30,693 nucleotides of DNA from positions 1 through 30,693 of the forward strand of contig JAEYNH010000037.1 in NCBI GenBank assembly GCA_023412655.1. Direction: 5' to 3'. Source of the stretch: Pseudomonadota bacterium. GTDB taxonomy: Bacteria > Pseudomonadota > Alphaproteobacteria > Caulobacterales > Caulobacteraceae. The translations under genes were made by a program, and so were the position numbers. Each line of letters starts with the position of its first letter. Position 1 is the first letter of the stretch. Below, in pieces: positions 7,654-15,612 of this stretch. The notes beneath the pieces were generated by a model. That model was not told where the DNA came from, ran no database searches, and saw only the letters and a list, made by a program, of their open reading frames with translations.

Positions 7654-9384
7654 ATGAAATTCCTGACGTTCCTCACGAACCAGCCGGACACCGCGCTGAC
7701 GCGGGCGCTCGCCGACGCCAAGAAGGTGACCACGGTCGCCTTCCTGTTCAGCCTCGTGTCGAACCTGATGTACCTGGCGCTGCCGCTGTTCACCTATCAG
7801 GTGTACGGCCGCGTGATGCTGAGCCAGAGCCAGGCCACGCTCTGGATGCTCACCCTGGTGACGCTGTTCGCCTTCGCGATCTCGGGGGTGGTCGATGACC
7901 TGCGCGCCCGCATTCTGATCAACTACGGCGTGGCGCTGGATCAACGCGTCTCGGGCCGCGTGTTCGCGAGCCTGTTCGACGCCGCGGTGCGAGGCGAGCC
8001 GGGCGCCAGGGCGCAGGCGCTGCGCGACCTAGACCAGTTCCGCCAGACCTTCACCGGCATCGGGGCGGCGGCCGTGTTCGACGTGCCGTGGATCCCGGTC
8101 TTTCTGATCACCCTCTTCATCATCGACCCGCTCGTGGGCGTCGTGACCCTGATGGGCGCCCTCGCGCTCATTGGACTCGCGATCATGCAGACCCGGGCCA
8201 TGGGGCCGGCGATGAAGGAGGCCAACGACGCCGCGATCAAGAGCTACGGCTTCACCGATGCGGCCCTGCGCAACGGGGAGGTGGTCCGTGCGATGGGCAT
8301 GCTGCCGACCCTGGGCAACGCCTGGGCCCGGCATCGCGCCGTAACCATCGAGCGTGGCGCTGCGGCGGCCGAATATTCAAACGGCTACACCGACCTCATC
8401 AAGTTCGTCCGGATGGGGATCCAGGTCCTGATCATCGCGCTGGGCGCGTACCTGATCCTGAAGGGCAAGATCCACACGGGCATGCTGTTCGCCAACATGA
8501 TCCTGGCGAGCCGCGCGCTGCAGCCGATCGAGAAGATCGTCGGCGGCTGGGAGCCGCTGAACAACATGGTCAGCGCACACGAGCGACTGCAGAACCTGCT
8601 GGTAAAGGCCGAGCCCCCACCCCCCGGCACCCAGCTTCCCCGCCCGACCGGCAAGCTCTCGGTCGAAGGCGTGAACTTTGCGCCACCCGGCGCGAACAAG
8701 CTGGTGCTGAGCGGGATCCAACTGGCCATCGAGCCGGGCGAGGTGCTGGGCGTGATCGGCCCTTCGGGAGCCGGCAAGTCGACGCTCGCCCGGCTGCTTA
8801 TGGGCATCTGGAAGCCCCTGCAGGGTGTGGTGCGCCTGGACGGCGCGGACGTGTTCTCGTGGGAGCGCGCCCACTTTGGCCGCCACGTCGGCTACCTGCC
8901 GCAGGACACCGAACTCTTTGCGGGCACCGTGCGTGACAATATCGCGAGGTTCCGCAGCGACGTGACTGACGAGGAAGTTGTGGAGGCGGCCCGCCTGGCC
9001 GGGGTCCACGATCTCATCCTGCGCCTCCCCAAGGGCTATGACACGGAGGTCGGCGAGGGCGGGGTGGTGCTGTCGGCGGGACAGCGTCAGCGCGTCGGCC
9101 TGGCCCGGGCGATGCTCGGCAATCCGGCCTTCGTGGTGCTGGACGAGCCGAACGCCAGCCTCGACGCCGAGGGGGAGGACGCGCTGATGCGCGCCATCGA
9201 AGCTCTCAAGGCTGGGGGCTGCACTGTGGTCATCATCTCGCATAAACCGGCGATCTTCCGCTCGGCGGACAAGATGCTCGTCCTGCGCGATGGCCGCGTC
9301 GAACTGTTCGGGCCGCGCGACCAGGTGATGTCACGACTGGTCAAGCCCGCGCCTGACGTGCGCGCGGTGGAGGCGGGTCGATGA
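7654..9384 (+). CDS. Type I secretion ABC transporter, ATPase/permease (RsaD/PrtD-like)
   Basis: The 576-residue product is a fused membrane and ATPase protein of the PrtD/RsaD type, without the C39 peptidase-like domain found in HlyB. Residues about 20-310 hold the hydrophobic segments. The nucleotide-binding domain follows: Walker A GPSGAGKST (about 368-376), the Q-loop region YLPQDTELFAGTVRDNIA, signature LSAGQRQRVGLARA (about 472-485), Walker B FVVLDEPNASLD (about 492) and the H-loop ISHKP (about 528). This inner-membrane component powers one-step export of RTX substrates with C-terminal signals. The next gene overlaps its stop (ATGA), and the RTX gene two places downstream is the obvious substrate. 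The ribosome site before 7654 is weak, but no upstream in-frame ATG exists. Family is sure. Confidence 0.95.
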   Translation: MKFLTFLTNQPDTALTRALADAKKVTTVAFLFSLVSNLMYLALPLFTYQVYGRVMLSQSQATLWMLTLVTLFAFAISGVVDDLRARILINYGVALDQRVSGRVFASLFDAAVRGEPGARAQALRDLDQFRQTFTGIGAAAVFDVPWIPVFLITLFIIDPLVGVVTLMGALALIGLAIMQTRAMGPAMKEANDAAIKSYGFTDAALRNGEVVRAMGMLPTLGNAWARHRAVTIERGAAAAEYSNGYTDLIKFVRMGIQVLIIALGAYLILKGKIHTGMLFANMILASRALQPIEKIVGGWEPLNNMVSAHERLQNLLVKAEPPPPGTQLPRPTGKLSVEGVNFAPPGANKLVLSGIQLAIEPGEVLGVIGPSGAGKSTLARLLMGIWKPLQGVVRLDGADVFSWERAHFGRHVGYLPQDTELFAGTVRDNIARFRSDVTDEEVVEAARLAGVHDLILRLPKGYDTEVGEGGVVLSAGQRQRVGLARAMLGNPAFVVLDEPNASLDAEGEDALMRAIEALKAGGCTVVIISHKPAIFRSADKMLVLRDGRVELFGPRDQVMSRLVKPAPDVRAVEAGR

Positions 9385-10757
9385 AGCTGGAACTCGGGCC
9401 GGTCAAATCCACCTACGTGGCGCCGACCTTTGGGTCGGAAGACCCGGCGGGAATGGATCCGGCGCTCGAGCGGCGTCTGAAGCGGCCGATGATCGTCGGC
9501 GCCGGTGTGATCGGCGCGTTCGTCGTTGGCCTCGGGCTGTGGGCGTCGGTCACGCCCCTCAGCAGCGGCATCACCGCCCCTGCCGAGGTTCGGGTCGAAA
9601 GCAACCGCAAGACCCTTCGGGCGTCGCGTGAAGGGGGGACCGTCCGCCAGATCAGCGCGAAGGAAGGGCAGTTTGTCCGGGCTGGCCAGCCGCTCCTGCT
9701 GTTCAACGACGTGGAAGCCAGGGCCGCCGTCGACGTCTTCCAGAATCAGTACGACGTGCTGATGGCTCAGGGCGCCCGCTTCAACGCCGAAGCGACGAGT
9801 CGCCCGACGGTGCAGTTCCCGGCGGAATTGACCTCGCGCATGGGCGACCCGCGCGTAGCGGCGATGATCCGCGATCAGGAGTTCCTGTTCAGCACGCGCC
9901 AGCAGCTGTTCCAGAGCCAGTCTGCGGTGCTGGCCCAACGGATCGAGCAGCTCGAAACCCAGGTCCAGGGGCTGCAGGCCCAGGTCGCCTCGATCGATGA
10001 GCAGCGGCGACTCACCGAAGAAGAGCTCGCCGGGTACCGAAAGCTCAACGAACAGGGCTTCGCCCCCAAGACCCTGATCCTGCGCTACGAGCGGAGCCTG
10101 GCGGAACTCGGGGGCCGCAAGGGCCAGTTGACGGCGGATATCGCCCGCATCCGGCAGCAGATGGGCGAAACCCGGTTGCAGCTGGCGCAGCTGCGCAACC
10201 AGCGGCACAGCGAGGCGGCGGAAGGGCTGCGCGAAAGCCAGTCGAGGCTATCCGACGTGGTGCCGCGGCTCGCAACTGCCCGCCAGAGCCTTGAGCAGAC
10301 AATCGTGCGCTCGCCGGTCGACGGCTATGTGTTCAACCTGACCCAGTTCACCGTGGGCGGGGTCGTGGGCCCGGCCGAGGTGCTCATGGACATCGTGCCG
10401 GCCGGCACGCCTTTGACGGTCGGGGCCATGCTGAGGCCGGAAGATGTGGATCAGGTGCGTGTCGGCATGCCGGCACGCGTGCGGCTGACCGGACTGAACC
10501 AGCGATTCAACGATGATCTGCAGGCGAAGGTGTCGCTGATCTCTGCCGACCGGGTCGTGGACGAACGGGCCGGTACGTCGTTCTATCGCGTCGAGTTGCG
10601 GATCGATCCGCCGGAGCTGAAGAAGCTGAAGCGCGGCGTGGAACTGACCTCCGGCATGCCTGCCGTGGCGATGATCGTGACGGGCGAGCGCACGGTAATG
10701 GGATACCTCATCTCGCCCATAACGGACACCTTGCGGGACGCTTTCCGGGAGGAGTAG
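9381..10757 (+). CDS. Type I secretion membrane-fusion protein (HlyD family, RsaE/PrtE-like)
   Basis: The 458-residue product has a short cytoplasmic N-terminus, one membrane segment at about residues 36-58, and a periplasmic body. A lipoyl-like half (REGGTVRQISAKEGQFVRAG) comes first. A long glutamine/leucine-rich coiled coil follows at about 165-300 (QRIEQLETQVQGLQAQ). The second lipoyl half is IVRSPVDGYVFNLTQFTVG, and the beta-barrel part ends with GMPAVAMIVTGERTVMGYLI, the usual C-terminal signature of the HlyD/PrtE family. Length and order are normal. It bridges the ABC transporter to an outer-membrane TolC-type channel, which is not encoded in this window. The start overlaps the stop of the ABC gene by four bases. 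It is followed by 211 bases and then the RTX gene. Confidence 0.95.
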   Translation: MKLELGPVKSTYVAPTFGSEDPAGMDPALERRLKRPMIVGAGVIGAFVVGLGLWASVTPLSSGITAPAEVRVESNRKTLRASREGGTVRQISAKEGQFVRAGQPLLLFNDVEARAAVDVFQNQYDVLMAQGARFNAEATSRPTVQFPAELTSRMGDPRVAAMIRDQEFLFSTRQQLFQSQSAVLAQRIEQLETQVQGLQAQVASIDEQRRLTEEELAGYRKLNEQGFAPKTLILRYERSLAELGGRKGQLTADIARIRQQMGETRLQLAQLRNQRHSEAAEGLRESQSRLSDVVPRLATARQSLEQTIVRSPVDGYVFNLTQFTVGGVVGPAEVLMDIVPAGTPLTVGAMLRPEDVDQVRVGMPARVRLTGLNQRFNDDLQAKVSLISADRVVDERAGTSFYRVELRIDPPELKKLKRGVELTSGMPAVAMIVTGERTVMGYLISPITDTLRDAFREE

Positions 10758-10968
10758 CGGCGCCCGCGCAACATCGATCTGGGCTCTCTGAAATGGGTCT
10801 TTTTGGTGTTGCGTAATTGGCAGGGTTCCGATACGTCTCGGCTTGGGCTCGTCTAACCTACGCCGCAGCCGTGCTATGGCGCTTGGGGTAATGGACCGCC
10901 GGGACGCTCCATCGGGGATGGGGGTCAGGCGTGCCGGGGGTCCGTGTGACACAGACTGGAGAGACTTG
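10758..10968. other. Gap between membrane-fusion gene and RTX gene
   Basis: This 211-base stretch has no convincing gene. The RTX frame stays open upstream to 10843, but that part is arginine-rich and lacks a ribosome site. A separate promoter for the RTX gene would be expected here. TTGCGT with TACGTC 17 bases later (near 10812-10840) is only a weak match, so no promoter is called. Confidence 0.5.
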
Positions 10969-12612
10969 ATGGCTAACTATATTTGGGAAACGATGACGCC
11001 GGAGCAGGCGGCGACGTTCAGCGCCACCGATCTGGTGGTCTTCTCGACCGCTGGTGCGCGCGCCAACCAGGTCAATGTGACCTACGTTCCGGCCACCGCC
11101 ACGGCGACCGCTTCCTACAACATCACGTTCGGCGGCAAGACGCTGAACTTCCCGATCGCCTCGGCTGGTGATCAGGTCGGGATTTTCCCGGACGGCTCTT
11201 CCCTGGTGGTGGGCGACGGCGCCGCGAATTCGCTCGTCGGGACCGCCCTCGGGGATGCCCTCTTCGGTGGCCAGGAAGATGACACGCTTTCGGGCGCCGC
11301 GGGCAACGACCTGCTGCATGGCAACCAAGGCGACGACACTATCGACGGTGGCGCGGGCTCGGACTCGATCTACGGCGGTCAGGGCGATGACACCATCAAC
11401 CCCCTGAACGCCGGCGCGAACGACACGGCCTTCAACTTCGCTCACGGCAACGCCGGCGACGACACCATCACCGCCACCGCGGCGACGGTGGGTCAGTGGC
11501 TGTATGGCGGCCAAGGCAATGACTCGATCACCGGCGGCACGGGCGCCGATCTGCTGTTCGGCAACGCCGGCGACGATACGGTCAGCGGCGGCGACGGCAA
11601 CGACCAGATCTTCGGCGAGGGCGGCGACGACGTTCTCGACGGCGGCGCTGGTGTGAACACCATCCTCGGCGGCGACGGCAACGACACCATCGCTGCGGCC
11701 GGTACGGGCGCCAACGTCCTGCAGGGCAACCAAGGCGACGACTCGATCACCAGCACCGGCACGGGCAACGACACGATCACCGGCGGCCAAGACAACGACA
11801 CGATCACGGCGACGGGCGGCGGCAGCAAGTTCCTGAACGGGAACCTGGGCGACGACGTCATCACCAGCGGCGCGGGCAGCGACCGACTGTTCGGCGAAGC
11901 CGGCGACGACACCATCAGCGGCGGGGGCGGCAACGACCTCATCGACGGTGGTGAAGGCGACGACAGCCTGACGGGCGCTAGCGGCAACGACACCATCCTG
12001 GGCGGCGCCGGCAACGACGCCATCATCGGTGGTGGCGGTAACGACTCGATCGATGCGGGTGACGGCACCAACACCGTGACCACCGCCTCCGGCAACGACA
12101 CCATCGTGTCGGGCTCGGGCAACGACTCGATCGTTGCTGGCGACGGCAACGACTCGATCACCACGGGCGCCGGCAACGACACCATCGTCGCTGGTGGCGG
12201 CAACGACACGATCACCGCCGGCGACGGTGCGGACGTGATCACCGGCGGCACGGGCGTCGACATCATGTTCGGCGGCGCTGGCGCTGACACCTTTGTGTTC
12301 GCCTCTGGCGACTCGTCTTCGCTGGCCGGTTCGCTCGACCAGATCCGTGACTGGACCTCGGCCGACAAGCTCGACCTGGGCGGCGACGCTGGTAGCACGA
12401 CCAACTACACTGAACTCTCGGCCGCGACCTACGATGCGGCTCTGACGGCAGCTGTAACTGCCACCACCAGCAACAGCTATGACTACGTGGCCGTTCAGGT
12501 GGGTTCGGACGTCGTCGTGTTCCAGGACGCCGGCAATGACGGCACCATCGACAACGCGGTGGTGCTGGTTGGCCGTACGCTGGCTGACATCGACAGCTCG
12601 AACATCATCTAA
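10969..12612 (+). CDS. RTX calcium-binding surface protein, probable S-layer-like type I secretion substrate
   Basis: From ATG 10969, preceded by GGAGAG at a good distance, the product has 547 residues. Residues 1 to about 82 form a Thr/Ala-rich N-domain starting MANYIWETMTPEQAA, without a Sec signal. Residues about 83-439 are a near-continuous run of RTX nonapeptides (GGxGxDxI type, often GNDTI or GNDSI), which bind calcium and fold as a parallel beta-roll outside the cell. Residues about 440-547 resemble the C-terminal part of RTX/M10-type substrates (FVFASGDSS, LDQIRDW, DKLDLGG). The protein ends VLVGRTLADIDSSNII, like an uncleaved C-terminal type I secretion signal. It contains no cysteine. 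The exporter genes lie immediately upstream. An S-layer or surface-adhesin role is inferred; no protease or other catalytic domain is seen. Confidence 0.9.
   Translation: MANYIWETMTPEQAATFSATDLVVFSTAGARANQVNVTYVPATATATASYNITFGGKTLNFPIASAGDQVGIFPDGSSLVVGDGAANSLVGTALGDALFGGQEDDTLSGAAGNDLLHGNQGDDTIDGGAGSDSIYGGQGDDTINPLNAGANDTAFNFAHGNAGDDTITATAATVGQWLYGGQGNDSITGGTGADLLFGNAGDDTVSGGDGNDQIFGEGGDDVLDGGAGVNTILGGDGNDTIAAAGTGANVLQGNQGDDSITSTGTGNDTITGGQDNDTITATGGGSKFLNGNLGDDVITSGAGSDRLFGEAGDDTISGGGGNDLIDGGEGDDSLTGASGNDTILGGAGNDAIIGGGGNDSIDAGDGTNTVTTASGNDTIVSGSGNDSIVAGDGNDSITTGAGNDTIVAGGGNDTITAGDGADVITGGTGVDIMFGGAGADTFVFASGDSSSLAGSLDQIRDWTSADKLDLGGDAGSTTNYTELSAATYDAALTAAVTATTSNSYDYVAVQVGSDVVVFQDAGNDGTIDNAVVLVGRTLADIDSSNII
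11217..12285 (+). repeat. RTX nonapeptide-encoding repeat region
   Basis: About 355 codons encode glycine/aspartate nonapeptides. DNA words such as GGCAACGACACCATC and GGCAACGACTCGATC recur many times, most densely at 11970-12240. The near-identical DNA makes unequal recombination and assembly errors likely here. Confidence 0.9.
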
Positions 12613-12627
12613 GAAGCGCAAGCTTCT
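12612..12627 (+). other. Small hairpin with GCAA loop just after the RTX stop
   Basis: AGAAGC and GCTTCT form a perfect six-pair stem around a GCAA tetraloop of the stable GNRA class. It begins at the last base of the stop codon and lies 10 bases before the terminator stem. It could protect the 3' end of the RTX message; this is inference. Confidence 0.4.
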
Positions 12628-12637
12628 GAGGTTCAGG

Positions 12638-12669
12638 AGGGGCCGCCCTAGGGCGGCCCCTTTCTTTTT
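12638..12669 (+). terminator. Rho-independent terminator of the RTX gene
   Basis: A 22-base perfect palindrome (12639-12660: GGGGCCGCCCT and its complement), extended by one A-T pair, is followed directly by TTTCTTTTT. The strong GC stem and U-tract, 26 bases after the RTX stop, make this a textbook intrinsic terminator. Confidence 0.9.
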
Positions 12670-12742
12670 GCCTGGGCGGAGACGGTGAGGCCGCTTCCGC
12701 GATCCGCCTTCGGCCACCCGAGCATCTATGTGCTGAAACGAA

Positions 12743-12778
12743 GACCGGGCGGCGGATATCTCGATCCGCCGCCCGGTC
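12743..12778 (-). terminator. Probable terminator of the minus-strand sulfotransferase gene
   Basis: A perfect 15-pair inverted repeat (12743-12757 and 12764-12778) encloses a six-base loop. Read on the minus strand it is followed by TTCGTTTCAG, a modest T-rich tail. It sits about 90 bases past the sulfotransferase stop. The plus-strand side has no T tract. The rest of the gap 12670-12867 shows no gene. Confidence 0.6.
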
Positions 12779-12867
12779 AAAGCAACACAGCCATGGAGAG
12801 CAAGGCTGACACCAAAGCTTAACCGAATCAGCCTGGCGGCGAAAGCGCCGACCGGATCACGTGTCAG

Positions 12868-13686
12868 TCACTCGGAGCGGCAGGTGGCCTGGAAGCTAAG
12901 CCCGGTCAGGGCCTTCAGCCGTTCGTTGTCGTCCCGATAGAGGTCGCGCAGGTAGGCCGCGTCCGCCTCCGACAGCATAGCCCCTTCGATCTCCCGACCC
13001 ACGTGGACGCGGCGGGCCCTAAAGGGCGGCGGTGGGGGGGCGCCGAGGAAGGTGCATATGCGGGCCACAGTGGCCGTGGGCCCGGCGTCGAGCTCATCGC
13101 TCCGCAGGATCAGCAGCTGCTCCCTGGGAAACAGTTCGAGCAGCCGCTCCACCTGCCGGCCGTAGAAGCCGCGCTCCACATACGAGAACTCCCGGTGAAA
13201 CCCGCGCGGCTCCGCGGCTTCCAGGCGAGCACGGCCCTGCCTGATGCACCAGCCGAACTCCTCCGTCTCGGCGCCGCGCGATCGCTCCATCCGCCAGTGC
13301 GACCAGGCGCGTTGAACCGGATCCCGCAGCAGCAGGACAAGGCGCATCGCCGGGTTGTAGGCGCGGATGCGTTCAAGACTGTTCGGCCAGTAGACGTAGA
13401 TCGGCGTGACCTCGCCCCGCGCAACCGCCGCGCGGCCCGGCGCGAACAGCCGATCATACTCGGCATGGTCGGCCCGGCCCCAATCACGGCGCTCGTCGTC
13501 GAAGTAATGCGCCTCCTTCACGTCGGGCAGATAGAGATCGGGATGCTGTCGCAGATACTCGTAGAGGGCCGTGGTGCCGCCCTTCTGCACGCCGATCACG
13601 AGGAAATCCGCCGCAGGACCGCCCTGATCCTCAGCCGGCCCCTGCACGGCCTCGGGCGCATCGCTGGCAGGTACGTTCAACGCCAT
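12868..13686 (-). CDS. PAPS-dependent sulfotransferase
   Basis: The 272-residue product carries the Sulfotransfer_1 signature. IGVQKGGTTALYEYL (31-45) is the 5'-phosphosulfate loop with its lysine, and LLLRDPVQRAWSHW (118-131) is the 3'-phosphate motif with Arg121 and Ser129. Between them, GEVTPIYVYW matches the block often seen in bacterial and heparan-type sulfotransferases. The frame extends to 13722, but the start at 13686 has GGAAGG directly upstream and is chosen. No signal peptide or membrane helix, so it is presumably cytosolic and acts on a glycan precursor or nucleotide-linked product. It is divergent from the CDP-sugar operon and downstream of the RTX gene. With the sulfotransferase at 1-710 it suggests sulfation of the surface glycan. 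The acceptor is unknown. Confidence 0.9.
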   Translation of the reverse strand: MALNVPASDAPEAVQGPAEDQGGPAADFLVIGVQKGGTTALYEYLRQHPDLYLPDVKEAHYFDDERRDWGRADHAEYDRLFAPGRAAVARGEVTPIYVYWPNSLERIRAYNPAMRLVLLLRDPVQRAWSHWRMERSRGAETEEFGWCIRQGRARLEAAEPRGFHREFSYVERGFYGRQVERLLELFPREQLLILRSDELDAGPTATVARICTFLGAPPPPPFRARRVHVGREIEGAMLSEADAAYLRDLYRDDNERLKALTGLSFQATCRSE

Positions 13687-13795
13687 ACATCCTTCCCAAC
13701 CCGACACGTTCCCCGGGGCCACTGGTCGGCCTCCGGGGGAACGGCTAAGAGGTCATCGCACGCCCGAGGGACGGGTGAGAAGGCGCCTTGAAGCG

Positions 13796-14563
13796 ATGAA
13801 GACGGTAATCCTGGCCGGTGGCCTGGGCACGCGGATCTCGGAAGAAAGCCATCTGAAGCCGAAGCCGATGATCGAGATCGGCGGTCGGCCGATCCTCTGG
13901 CACATCATGAAGTTGTACTCCGCGGCCGGCTTCAACGACTTCGTCGTGTGCCTCGGCTACAAGGGCTATGTGATCAAGGAGTACTTCGCCAATTATGTGC
14001 TCCATAACGCCGACCTGACGGTGGACCTGGAAAAGGGCGCCATCGAGTACCACGCCACCAACCATGAGCCCTGGCGCGTCACGCTCGTGGAGACGGGTGC
14101 AGACACCATGACGGGCGGTCGGCTGCGGCGCGTGGGCCGATACCTCAATCCCGGCGAGCCGTTCCATTTTACCTACGGGGACGGCCTGTCCGATGTGGAT
14201 CCGGCCGCACTGGCCAAGTTCCACCGCGACCATGGCAAGGCCGCCACCATCACCGCCGTTGCTCCCCCCGGTCGCTATGGGGCCCTCCATATCCAGGAGG
14301 GCCGGGTGGAACGGTTCACCGAAAAGCCGCCCGGGGACAACGCCCTCATCAACGGCGGCTTCTTCGTACTGCAGCCGGAAGTGATCGAACGCATCGCAGG
14401 TGATGCGACGTCCTGGGAAGCCGAGCCGCTCGAGGGGCTCGCCCACGACGGCCAGCTGATGGCCTACCGCCATGACGGCTTCTGGGCGGCCATGGACACC
14501 TTGCGGGACAAGAACCACCTGGAGGCGCTGTGGTCCTCGGGCGAGGCGCCATGGCGGCGCTGA
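13796..14563 (+). CDS. rfbF: Glucose-1-phosphate cytidylyltransferase
   Basis: The 255-residue product makes CDP-glucose from CTP and glucose-1-phosphate, the entry step to CDP-6-deoxyhexoses. It begins MKTVILAGGLGTRISEE and continues KPKPMIEIGGRPILWHIMK, the nucleotidyltransferase GG-x-GTR loop and lysine motif. FHFTYGDGLSDVD carries the metal-binding aspartate region. FTEKP and NGGFFVL follow in the expected order, and WAAMDTLRDKNHLE near the end is the typical RfbF ending. Length matches the family (about 257). A GTG at 13775 could extend the protein by seven residues, but ATG 13796 gives the conserved N-terminus. It is the first gene of a five-gene set and overlaps the dehydratase gene by 13 bases. 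Confidence 0.95.
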   Translation: MKTVILAGGLGTRISEESHLKPKPMIEIGGRPILWHIMKLYSAAGFNDFVVCLGYKGYVIKEYFANYVLHNADLTVDLEKGAIEYHATNHEPWRVTLVETGADTMTGGRLRRVGRYLNPGEPFHFTYGDGLSDVDPAALAKFHRDHGKAATITAVAPPGRYGALHIQEGRVERFTEKPPGDNALINGGFFVLQPEVIERIAGDATSWEAEPLEGLAHDGQLMAYRHDGFWAAMDTLRDKNHLEALWSSGEAPWRR

Positions 14564-15612
14564 ACCCCGACTTCTGGGCAGGCAAGCGCGTCCTGCTGAC
14601 CGGCCACACCGGTTTCAAGGGCGCATGGGCTTCGATCTGGCTGTCCCGCATGGGCGCAGAGGTCACCGGCGTGGCGTTGCCGCCGGACCAGACGCCGAGC
14701 CTCTTCGAACTGGCCGCTATATCCGAGGTGGTGGAGTCGAGGTTTGTAGACCTCCGCAACGCCCTGGCGGTGGAAGCGGCGGTCAGCGGCCGGCAATTCG
14801 ACCTTGTGCTCCACATGGCCGCCCAGGCCATCGTCCGCACCGCCATCGAGCAGCCGGTGGCGGCGTTCGGCGCCAATGTGATGGGCACGGCCCATCTGCT
14901 GCAGGCCCTCCGCGCGCAGGAGCAGTTGCAGGCGGTCCTGGTGGTGACGTCGGACAAGGTCTACGCGAACCGCGAGACCGGCCGCGCCTTCCAGGAAGAT
15001 GATCCCCTCGGCGGAAAGGATCCCTATTCGGCCTCGAAGGCGGCGACGGAGATTGTCGCCCGCAGCTTCGCACAGACCTATTTCGAGGGCCGAGGCGTGC
15101 GCCTCGCGACGGCCCGGGGCGGCAATGTGATCGGCGGCGGCGACTTCTCTCGTGATCGCCTGGTGGCCGACATCGTCCGGGCGGTCCAGGCGGGCGAGGC
15201 CGTGGTGCTGCGCCATCCCGAGGCCACCCGCCCGTGGCAGCATGTGCTGGATTGCCTGGCCGGCTACTTCCGTCATCTGGAAGCCCTGGCTACCAATCCG
15301 GCGACGCCCCGGGCGCTCAACTTCGGTCCCAGGCCGGGTGGTCCGCCGGTGAGCGTCGGCGAACTGGCCACGATGGGCGTGGAGGCCCTGGGCGGCCGTC
15401 CCTGGCTGTACGAGCCCGATCCAAATTCGATCGAGGCGCAGAGCCTGGCCATCGACGCGAGCCTCGCCCGCGAAGCCCTGGGCTTCGAGAGCCGATACGA
15501 TGCCCCCGAGGCCGTGGCGCTGACCATGGACTGGTATCGCAGACAGGCGGCGGGCGAGGCCGCCTTCGCCTTGTGCGAAGCCCAGATGGCGGCCTACGAA
15601 GGTCGCGCATGA
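14551..15612 (+). CDS. rfbG: CDP-glucose 4,6-dehydratase
   Basis: The 353-residue product is an extended short-chain dehydrogenase that converts CDP-glucose to CDP-4-keto-6-deoxyglucose. It starts MAALNPDFWAGKRVLLTGHT, with the nucleotide loop TGHTGFKG (about 17-24), which is the RfbG-specific form. VTSDKVYANRE, the YSASK motif with Tyr159 and Lys163, and the block ARGGNVIGGGDFSRDRLVAD are also typical, as is RPWQHVLDCLAGY near residue 230. ATG 14551 lies inside the end of rfbF; an upstream in-frame start at 14530 would add seven residues but gives no family N-terminus. The stop overlaps the methyltransferase start (ATGA). The pairing with RfbF fixes the nucleotide as CDP instead of dTDP. Confidence 0.95.
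   Translation: MAALNPDFWAGKRVLLTGHTGFKGAWASIWLSRMGAEVTGVALPPDQTPSLFELAAISEVVESRFVDLRNALAVEAAVSGRQFDLVLHMAAQAIVRTAIEQPVAAFGANVMGTAHLLQALRAQEQLQAVLVVTSDKVYANRETGRAFQEDDPLGGKDPYSASKAATEIVARSFAQTYFEGRGVRLATARGGNVIGGGDFSRDRLVADIVRAVQAGEAVVLRHPEATRPWQHVLDCLAGYFRHLEALATNPATPRALNFGPRPGGPPVSVGELATMGVEALGGRPWLYEPDPNSIEAQSLAIDASLAREALGFESRYDAPEAVALTMDWYRRQAAGEAAFALCEAQMAAYEGRA

Noticed and set aside
10815..10835. TTGGCAGG-like element resembling a sigma-54 promoter before the RTX gene
   Set aside because: The -12 element (TTGC) is missing at the required spacing.
10858..12780. A 640-codon open frame antisense to the RTX gene
   Set aside because: It is low-complexity (Val/Ala/Asp/Arg repeats) and mirrors the RTX repeat codons on the other strand. 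No ribosome site or known domain; it is a composition artefact.
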